Assembly (NCBI GenBank): GCA_023432075.1 | Contig: JAEYVD010000850.1 | Coordinates: forward strand, 1 to 5,817 | Origin: Pseudomonadota bacterium | Lineage (GTDB): Bacteria > Pseudomonadota > Gammaproteobacteria > Burkholderiales > Burkholderiaceae_B | Direction of reading: 5' to 3' | Length of the DNA: 5,817 bases | Shown: in pieces, positions 1 to 4,409 of the stretch | How positions within the stretch are numbered: the first letter of the stretch is position 1 | Layout of the letters: the number at the start of each line of letters is the position of its first letter | Translations under genes and position numbers: made by a program | The notes under the pieces: generated by a model | Seen by the model: only the letters and a program-made list of their open reading frames with translations | Database searches by the model: none | Told to the model about the DNA's origin: nothing

Positions 1-29
1 CGCAAAGCGGGGGGCATCGGGATGCGGGC

Positions 30-1148
30 TTGCCGGACACCGGGCGCCGCCGGATGCTGTTGAATGCCGGTGCGCTGTGCCTTTCGGGGTTCGGCCTGGC
101 GGGCTGCGCTGGTGGCCGGCAACCCACGCCATCCGCGGCGCCCAACCGTCCCCCCGCGCCCCCGCCTTCGCACGCGAAACCCTCGGCCACCGCTGTGCCG
201 GCGCTTCGCCCCGGCGCAAAGGTCGCCATCGTGGCGCCCGCATCGGCCGCGCCGAACGCCAGCGACCTTGCTGCGGAGTGGCTACAAGACCGGGGCTTTT
301 TTCCGCTGGTCATGCCGGCGTCTCGCACGCGGCTGGATGCCCCCTACGAATACCTGGCGGGCACAGACGCGCAGCGGCTGGACGACCTGCATGCGGCGTT
401 CGCCGCGCCGGACATCGGTGCGGTGTGGTGCCTGCAAGGCGGTTTCGGTTCATGGCGTTTACTGGACAGACTCGATTACGGGCTGCTGCGCCAGCACCCC
501 AAACCCTTCATCGGTTACAGCGACATCACGGCCCTGCATCTGGCCATCCAACGTCACGCCGGCTTTGTCACGTTTCATGGGCCGATGCTGGCGCAGGATC
601 TGGTCGCGGGCAAGGATGAACCCACTGAATCCCATCTGCTGGCCATGCTTGGCGGCCAGATCGGGGAGGGCGCGTGGATCCAGCCGCCCCCGTATATCCG
701 GCCGGTGGAATTGGTGGGCGGCACCGCTAGCGGGCGGCTGGTCGGGGGGAACCTTGCGCTCATTGCCGCGCTGATCGGTTCCCGGCATGAGATCGACACG
801 CGCGATTCGATTCTGTTTTTCGAGGACGTCAACGAAGCGCTGCCGCGCGTGGATCGGCTACTGAGCCAATTGGCGGCCGCCGGCAAGTTCGACGGCGTCA
901 AGGGCGTCGTCGTGGGCAATTTCACCCGCATCATCGGTACGAATCTGGACGATGCGCAGGCGCAGAGCCTGTTGCATCCGCTGATACTCGAACAGTTCGG
1001 CGCCCGAGGCATTCCCGTGCTGGCCGGCTGGCCCAGCGGACATGGCGATCCGAATCTGACCCTGCCACTTGGGGCGCGCGTCACACTCGACACCCGTCAA
1101 GCCGCGCTGCGGTTGGATCAGGCAGTGATTCGTCCGTCTGGCGGATAA
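30..1148 (+). CDS. LD-carboxypeptidase (peptidase family S66, LdcA-like), predicted Tat-exported lipoprotein
   Basis: S66 enzymes remove the terminal D-alanine from murein tetrapeptides by cutting the L,D bond after the diamino acid, normally during peptidoglycan recycling. The 372-aa protein has the whole domain (about residues 60-368). By comparison with Pseudomonas aeruginosa LdcA, the Ser-Glu-His triad is S164 in the nucleophile elbow IGYSD, E265 in FFEDVNE and H338 in PSGHG; GGFGS (137-141) and VGGNL (238-242) are also family motifs. Unlike the classical cytoplasmic enzyme of about 300 aa, it begins with a twin-arginine stretch (R6-R8), a short hydrophobic segment and a lipobox LAGC with C26, then a Pro/Ala-rich linker (27-60). 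Ala after Cys suggests outer-membrane sorting. The TTG at 30 is chosen because the next start (ATG at 54) would remove the arginines. The frame is open to the left edge, so the true start may lie outside the window. Function is confident, export is inferred. Confidence 0.9.
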   Translation: MPDTGRRRMLLNAGALCLSGFGLAGCAGGRQPTPSAAPNRPPAPPPSHAKPSATAVPALRPGAKVAIVAPASAAPNASDLAAEWLQDRGFFPLVMPASRTRLDAPYEYLAGTDAQRLDDLHAAFAAPDIGAVWCLQGGFGSWRLLDRLDYGLLRQHPKPFIGYSDITALHLAIQRHAGFVTFHGPMLAQDLVAGKDEPTESHLLAMLGGQIGEGAWIQPPPYIRPVELVGGTASGRLVGGNLALIAALIGSRHEIDTRDSILFFEDVNEALPRVDRLLSQLAAAGKFDGVKGVVVGNFTRIIGTNLDDAQAQSLLHPLILEQFGARGIPVLAGWPSGHGDPNLTLPLGARVTLDTRQAALRLDQAVIRPSGG

Positions 1149-1165
1149 CCCTCGATTTGTCTCAT

Positions 1166-1198
1166 TAATAGCGCAAAAATTAAAATAACGCGTTATTA
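1166..1198. promoter_or_regulatory. Candidate HipB operator 1 (distal)
   Basis: TAATAGCGC, 15 bp, then GCGTTATTA. The arms are 9 bp and match in 8 of 9 positions when one is reverse-complemented. The arm length and spacer are identical to those of the proximal copy at 1231-1263, and corresponding points of the two copies are 65 bp apart. The right arm overlaps a perfect 14-bp palindrome at 1184-1197. Assignment to HipB is inferred from position. Confidence 0.55.
1184..1197. repeat. Perfect 14-bp palindrome AATAACGCGTTATT
   Basis: The two halves, AATAACG and CGTTATT, are exact reverse complements with no spacer. The right half overlaps the right arm of operator 1, and the left half resembles the same 9-bp element (AAATAACGC at 1183-1191 against TAATAGCGC). 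It may be a third, tightly spaced binding site in the hipBA promoter. The symmetry is seen directly; the role is inferred. Confidence 0.55.
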
Positions 1199-1230
1199 AA
1201 GATTCACCCGGTAACTGCCGATTGCCTCAT

Positions 1231-1263
1231 TAATAGTGCATTATGCGGATCTAAGCACTATTA
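1231..1263. promoter_or_regulatory. Candidate HipB operator 2 (proximal)
   Basis: TAATAGTGC, 15 bp, then GCACTATTA: a perfect 9-bp inverted repeat. The right arm overlaps the -10-like TATTAT (1259-1264), so a bound protein would block RNA polymerase directly. Both left arms are preceded by CTCAT, giving a 15-bp direct repeat with one mismatch shared with operator 1. This differs from the E. coli HipB site (TATCC, 8 bp, GGATA), so recognition would be specific to this branch of the family. Confidence 0.6.
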
Positions 1264-1264
1264 T
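1259..1264 (+). promoter_or_regulatory. Candidate -10 element of hipBA (possible leaderless transcript)
   Basis: TATTAT differs from the TATAAT consensus at one position and ends six bases before the hipB ATG. Initiation at the usual distance would fall on or next to the ATG. No purine-rich Shine-Dalgarno sequence is visible between the hexamer and the ATG. No good -35 lies at 16-18 bp spacing, which weakens the call. Confidence 0.35.
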
Positions 1265-1270
1265 TGCGTC

Positions 1271-1615
1271 ATGAAAAAGAAGATCGAACCCAGTTTCGAG
1301 GCAGCCGAAGCCTTGGCTCGCCTGGGTGCGCGCATCCGTACCGCGCGTCTGCGCCGCAATGAAACGGAAGCCACCCTGGCCAGCCGCATGGGAGTGTCGC
1401 GCGCCACCATCAACCGGCTCGAACGTGGCGATGGCGGCGTTTCCCTGGCGCTCGCCTTCGAAGCATTGCTGCTGTATGGTTTTGGCGACCAGGTGTTTGC
1501 ACTGGGCGACCCGGACCTCGATGGCGTGGGCAAGCGGCTGGATGCAATGCGCCGCCCATCGCGGGGCAGCGGCAAGGCGCGGCATTCGCATCGCGCCGAT
1601 CCGTCCACCCTGTAA
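1271..1615 (+). CDS. hipB: HipB-type antitoxin, XRE/Cro-family HTH regulator
   Basis: This is the antitoxin and autorepressor of the HipBA module. In the family, a HipB dimer binds operator DNA and holds HipA in an inactive complex. The 114-aa protein carries an XRE helix-turn-helix at about residues 20-75: LASRMGVSRATINRLERGDGGVSL (37-60, shown in two parts LASRMGVS and RATINRLERGD) with recognition helix around 43-53, followed by helices with ALAFEALLLYG. The C-terminal 20 or so residues (R94 onward) are basic and look disordered, comparable with the flexible tail of E. coli HipB. The ATG at 1271 is the first plausible start after the operators, and it has no Shine-Dalgarno sequence. The stop is 16 bp before the hipA start. 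E. coli HipB is shorter (88 aa). Family assignment is firm because of the HTH and the adjacent HipA. Confidence 0.9.
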   Translation: MKKKIEPSFEAAEALARLGARIRTARLRRNETEATLASRMGVSRATINRLERGDGGVSLALAFEALLLYGFGDQVFALGDPDLDGVGKRLDAMRRPSRGSGKARHSHRADPSTL

Positions 1616-1631
1616 AGCGGCGGTCGACATC

Positions 1632-2939
1632 GTGGCTTCCAGGAAACACAAAACGGTCGAAAGCGAGCTTTTCGTCTACGTGGACATCCGGGGCGAAGCC
1701 GTGCTGGCCGGCATCCTGACGCTGGACGACAGCGACGAGAATCACTTCTTCGCCGAATTTACGTACGTGCAGTCCTACGTGAACGATCCGCGCGCGTTTT
1801 CGCTGGATCCGCTCAACTTGCCACTGACCGACTCGATCACCAGCTACCGGACCGAAAGCCGCTACCAGACGCTGGGCGCCATTTTTGACGCCGCGCCGGA
1901 TGCCTGGGGCCGCAATGTGATGCGCGTGGACAATGCCGGCGCCCGAGTGACGGAAAACGAAGTGCTGCTCAAGGGCCGGGGCATGGGGGTGGGCGCGTTG
2001 TTTTTCAGCGCTCGGCCATTGACGCCCAACATGCGCAAGACCTATCGGCTACCCGAAGTCAGCCAGTTGGAGTCGTTGGCTGACCTGCTCACCGATATCG
2101 ACCAGGGCGTCAAGCCCAAGGGGCTGTATCGCGACATCCTGGGCAGTTCATGGGATATCGGCGGCGCGCGTCCCAAGACGATCGTGCGGGACGAAGCAGG
2201 GGAGATGTGGATTGCCAAGTTTCCGCGCAAGAACGAGTCCTATGACCGCCAGCGCGTGGAATACGCGAACCTGCTGATGGCCAAGGCCATCGGCCTGAAT
2301 GTGCCGGAAATCCGCCTGGCGCAGACGCATCTGGGCGCCGTGCTGCTGACCCGGCGGTTTGATCGCGAACGGTTGCCGCCCCAGCAGGGTGCGGATCCGG
2401 TTATCTCGCGGCGGCACTTCCTGAGCGGCGCTTCGCTGATTAGCCCGTCGGTGCATATCGGCAAACGCGAGCTGGACGGGCCGCGCGGCAAGGCCACGTA
2501 TTCCTATGCGCGCCTGGCCGACGTCGCACGCCGAATCTCGTCCAATCCCGTGCAGGATCTGCTTGAACTGTACGCGCGGATGATTCTTAACGTCGCCGTC
2601 CACAATACCGACGATCATCTGAAGAATGTGGGATTCCTGAAAGACGAAGGTGCGCACACGTACCGGCTGTCGCCGCTCTTCGATGTGGTGACTCAGGAAG
2701 GTTCGGCCCGGCATTACTTGCACATCGGCGCCGAAGGCCGCGACAGCACCTTTGCCAATTGCCTGACCGAGTACCGGCGCTTCGGGCTGCGGTCGGAGGC
2801 GGCAGCCAGGTCGATCATCGGCCGGGTGCTGGACGTGGTGCGCGAGCGCCAGCGGTTCTACGTAGAGGCAGGCATGTCGAAGGCTGAAATCGAAAGCGTC
2901 GAAGCCTCATTGATGGCATGGCGCCAGCCGTGGAAGTAG
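1632..2939 (+). CDS. hipA: HipA-family serine/threonine kinase toxin
   Basis: HipA toxins are cytoplasmic kinases; E. coli HipA phosphorylates GltX and the related HipT phosphorylates TrpS, which stops translation and induces growth arrest. From GTG 1632 the product is 435 aa, close to the 440 aa of E. coli HipA. An N-terminal HipA_N region (about 10-130) precedes the kinase-like core. Visible motifs are the glycine-rich loop GGARPKT (177-183), the lysine in WIAKFP (K196), the catalytic motif HNTDDHLKN (324-332) with D327 and N332, and the metal-binding aspartate in SPLFDV (D351). All core kinase residues are present, so it appears active. By my alignment, the Ser150 autophosphorylation position of E. 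coli HipA is D175 here. The frame is open upstream into hipB, but that part is hipB out of frame. GTG 1632 with only a weak upstream purine stretch would keep toxin synthesis below antitoxin synthesis. The cellular target cannot be told from sequence. Confidence 0.9.
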   Translation: MASRKHKTVESELFVYVDIRGEAVLAGILTLDDSDENHFFAEFTYVQSYVNDPRAFSLDPLNLPLTDSITSYRTESRYQTLGAIFDAAPDAWGRNVMRVDNAGARVTENEVLLKGRGMGVGALFFSARPLTPNMRKTYRLPEVSQLESLADLLTDIDQGVKPKGLYRDILGSSWDIGGARPKTIVRDEAGEMWIAKFPRKNESYDRQRVEYANLLMAKAIGLNVPEIRLAQTHLGAVLLTRRFDRERLPPQQGADPVISRRHFLSGASLISPSVHIGKRELDGPRGKATYSYARLADVARRISSNPVQDLLELYARMILNVAVHNTDDHLKNVGFLKDEGAHTYRLSPLFDVVTQEGSARHYLHIGAEGRDSTFANCLTEYRRFGLRSEAAARSIIGRVLDVVRERQRFYVEAGMSKAEIESVEASLMAWRQPWK

Positions 2940-2947
2940 GGGACCGT

Positions 2948-3412
2948 TCACGTCTGGTGAATGGCCTGCGGGTCGAAGGCCTGACCGCGCTCGACCATGC
3001 GCGCGTGAAAATCCCGGCTCAGTTCGGCTAGCGTGACCTTGCCGAGCCGGTCCAGAAGCAACTGCTGGGCTTGCTCGAACACGTCGTCCAGCGACGCATT
3101 CACGGCTTCTTCGACCAGGCATCCGGGCGACTCGCTGCGGTTGCCCATCGCGAAGATCTCTGGCGCGCCCAGTGCTTCGTAGATATCGCGCAGCGTGACC
3201 AAATTGAAGTCGCACGAAATCGTCCAACCGCCGCCATGCCCTTTTTCGGAACGGACCAGGCCCTGTTCGCGCAGGCCGGCCATGATGCGGCGGATGACGA
3301 CAGGATTGGTCTGCATGACGCGGCCCAAGTCGCCGGAGGTCATGGGACCGGGGTGCTCTGCCATATGCAGCAACACGTGCAGGACGCCGGAAAGCTTGCT
3401 GTCTCTTCTCAT
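2948..3412 (-). CDS. Rrf2-family transcriptional regulator
   Basis: This is a DNA-binding regulator of 154 aa, the usual Rrf2 length. The N-terminal winged helix-turn-helix is clear: TSGDLGRVMQTNPVVIRRIMAGLR (25-48, shown here as a range with key residues T25, N36 and R41-R42), then the wing EKGHGGGW (56-63), and LRDIYEALG (74-82) leading to the dimerisation helix. IscR and NsrR bind an Fe-S cluster through three clustered cysteines. Here only C98, in PGCLVEEAVN, lies at the place of the third of these; the only other cysteine is C67 near the wing. A classical cluster is therefore unlikely, and a thiol or small-molecule switch is possible. ATG 3412 is chosen because it gives the full HTH. Its promoter contains a 21-bp near-palindrome over the start codon, so autorepression is likely. 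It faces hipA tail-to-tail. Confidence 0.88.
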   Translation of the reverse strand: MRRDSKLSGVLHVLLHMAEHPGPMTSGDLGRVMQTNPVVIRRIMAGLREQGLVRSEKGHGGGWTISCDFNLVTLRDIYEALGAPEIFAMGNRSESPGCLVEEAVNASLDDVFEQAQQLLLDRLGKVTLAELSRDFHARMVERGQAFDPQAIHQT

Positions 3413-3431
3413 GCAACAGATGCTATTGCAT
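3411..3431. promoter_or_regulatory. Candidate Rrf2 autoregulatory operator, 21-bp near-palindrome
   Basis: ATGCAACAG, ATG, CTATTGCAT: 9-bp arms with one mismatch around a 3-bp centre. It overlaps the first two bases of the start codon region and the predicted -10 of the Rrf2 gene. Size and position fit an Rrf2 dimer site used for self-repression. Symmetry is seen directly; the binding protein is inferred. Confidence 0.6.
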
Positions 3432-3449
3432 GACAGCCGCGATGGTCAA
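3420..3449 (-). promoter_or_regulatory. Candidate promoter of the Rrf2 gene
   Basis: On the minus strand TTGACC (3449-3444, 5 of 6 to the -35 consensus) is followed after 18 bp by TAGCAT (3425-3420, 4 of 6 to the -10 consensus). Transcription would begin about seven bases later, at or just before the ATG at 3412. No Shine-Dalgarno sequence is visible, so the mRNA may be leaderless. Confidence 0.45.
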
Positions 3450-3452
3450 TGC

Positions 3453-3493
3453 GGCGCGGCCGGGCACAGCCGCGCCTCACGCCAAGACTGGCG
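3453..3493 (-). terminator. Two adjacent GC hairpins after the methyltransferase gene (weak terminator candidate)
   Basis: Just past the methyltransferase stop, read on the minus strand, lies a 5-bp stem CGCCA/TGGCG with a 4-nt loop (3493-3480), then a perfect 8-bp stem GGCGCGGC/GCCGCGCC with an 8-nt loop (3476-3453). Neither is followed by a T-run, so this is not a classical intrinsic terminator. It could slow polymerase or protect the 3' end, and it separates the permease-methyltransferase unit from the Rrf2 promoter. Confidence 0.3.
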
Positions 3494-3494
3494 A

Positions 3495-4367
3495 TCAGAT
3501 CCGCTTGGCCTGCCATTCGCCCTTGCCAGCCGCGCTTCCGCTCATGCTGCGGCCGTTTACCTCGCCCGCGTAGCGCACACCGTCGGCCGTGAAGCTGATT
3601 GACGTGCCATCCAGCCGGGCGTCGGAGATTGGTACGGATCCCAGCTTGCCCGAGAGCATCTGGTAGTGCTGATCAAGCTGCAACGTCTGTCCGCCCAGAT
3701 CCCATTTGCCCTGCACCTTGGCCGGCACGATCCACAGGAGCGCCGTGCAATAGGTCTGGCAGTTCTCGGTGACGGTTTCCGAGGCGTCCGGCTCCCAGTC
3801 GCCCATGCGGAAGGTGTTGGACACCACGCGCGTGCCGGCCGGCAGTTCCAGCAGTTTGGGCCGAAGCTTCTCGTTGATGGTCGAGAGCAGGAACATCGTG
3901 ATCACGTCCGCCTTCGACAGGTCCGTGGTGAACAGGTCTTGCGCCACGAAGGTGGCGCGGTCGGCCACGCCCGCACGCTTGGCATTCAGGCGCGACAGCT
4001 CGACCAGATCGGGGTTGTATTCGATGCCTTGCGCCGTCAGTCCGCGCTGCGCGGCCGTGATGACCGTGCGGCCATCGCCCGAGCCCAGGTCCATCAACCG
4101 GTCCTTGGGCGTGACCTTGGCCATGTCCAGCATCTTGTCCACCAGGGTTTGCGGCGTGGGCACCCAGATGACGTCCTTGCCTTCCTGGCCGACGTCGGGC
4201 ACGTAGGCCTTCTGTTCGCCGGCCTTGGCGGGCGCAGCGGCGGTCTGGGCCATGGCGGCGCCCGCGCTCAGCAGCGTGAACGCCATCGCCGAGGCCAGCA
4301 TCGCAAGGCGCAGGCGCGGGGTGAATACCTGTGACGCGGTTTTCGAGTGTACGTGGGAGCGTTGCAT
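3495..4367 (-). CDS. Exported class I SAM-dependent methyltransferase-like protein with extra C-terminal domain
   Basis: The 290-aa product has three parts. Residues 1-40 look like a Sec signal peptide with a long n-region (basic R18 and R20), a hydrophobic core (21-39) and a cleavage site after AMA (40). Residues about 65-215 are a Rossmann methyltransferase domain: motif I DLGSGDGR (93-100), acidic E116 in GIEYNP for ribose binding, QDLF (143-146), and SNTFRMGDW (183-191). Residues about 219-290 form a small domain with alternating hydrophobic and glycine residues, probably beta-rich. C203 and C207 (CQTYC) could form a disulfide outside the cytoplasm. Substrate is unknown. SAM is not known to be abundant in the periplasm, so the domain may have another use. 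ATG 4367 has a good Shine-Dalgarno sequence (AAGGA). The permease gene ends 42 bp upstream on the same strand, suggesting one operon. Fold is confident; location is moderately so. Confidence 0.8.
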   Translation of the reverse strand: MQRSHVHSKTASQVFTPRLRLAMLASAMAFTLLSAGAAMAQTAAAPAKAGEQKAYVPDVGQEGKDVIWVPTPQTLVDKMLDMAKVTPKDRLMDLGSGDGRTVITAAQRGLTAQGIEYNPDLVELSRLNAKRAGVADRATFVAQDLFTTDLSKADVITMFLLSTINEKLRPKLLELPAGTRVVSNTFRMGDWEPDASETVTENCQTYCTALLWIVPAKVQGKWDLGGQTLQLDQHYQMLSGKLGSVPISDARLDGTSISFTADGVRYAGEVNGRSMSGSAAGKGEWQAKRI

Positions 4368-4376
4368 GATGAGGGT

Positions 4377-4381
4377 TCCTT
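4377..4381 (-). promoter_or_regulatory. Ribosome binding site of the methyltransferase gene
   Basis: AAGGA on the minus strand, nine bases before the ATG at 4367. It supports that start over an internal ATG (residue 23) that would cut the signal peptide short. It is the clearest Shine-Dalgarno sequence in the window. Confidence 0.6.
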
Positions 4382-4401
4382 GGACGGGGGAGGACGGGGG
4401 A
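4382..4401. repeat. Perfect tandem duplication of a 10-bp G-rich unit
   Basis: GGACGGGGGA occurs twice in a row with no mismatch, between the permease stop and the methyltransferase Shine-Dalgarno sequence. The plus strand carries four G-runs; the mRNA of the minus-strand operon would carry the C-rich complement. It may be a slippage product, and copy number could vary between strains and alter intergenic spacing. Confidence 0.7.
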
Positions 4402-4409
4402 AGAACCAG

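Larger units (their letters stand above)
1149..1270 (+). promoter_or_regulatory. AT-rich promoter/operator region of hipBA
   Basis: This 122-bp gap between the carboxypeptidase and hipB is about 39% GC by hand count, in sharp contrast with the GC-rich genes around it. It holds two 33-bp inverted repeats of the same design, a 15-bp direct repeat with one mismatch (1161-1175 and 1226-1240), a perfect 14-bp palindrome and a -10-like TATTAT next to hipB. No hairpin followed by a T-run is visible after the carboxypeptidase stop. The arrangement fits autoregulation of a toxin-antitoxin operon by HipB or the HipBA complex. That role is inferred from position and symmetry. Confidence 0.7.

Noticed and set aside
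64..774. Alternative plus-strand frames within the carboxypeptidase gene
   Set aside because: Arg/Pro-rich shadow translations; only the frame beginning at 30 carries the S66 catalytic residues.
1326..1631. N-terminal extension of the hipA frame back into hipB, adding 102 residues
   Set aside because: It overlaps hipB out of frame, its composition is Cys/Pro/Trp-rich and unlike a protein domain, and HipA from GTG 1632 already has the normal family length.
2148..2723. Minus-strand open frame opposite hipA
   Set aside because: No domain, no promoter or Shine-Dalgarno sequence, and it lies entirely within the conserved kinase gene.
3453..3476. Strong intrinsic terminator call for the 8-bp GC hairpin
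   Set aside because: The stem is perfect but no T-run follows on either strand, so it is listed only as a weak candidate.
3666..4334. Plus-strand open frame opposite the methyltransferase
   Set aside because: It shows no recognisable motif or start signal and is antisense to a well-supported gene.
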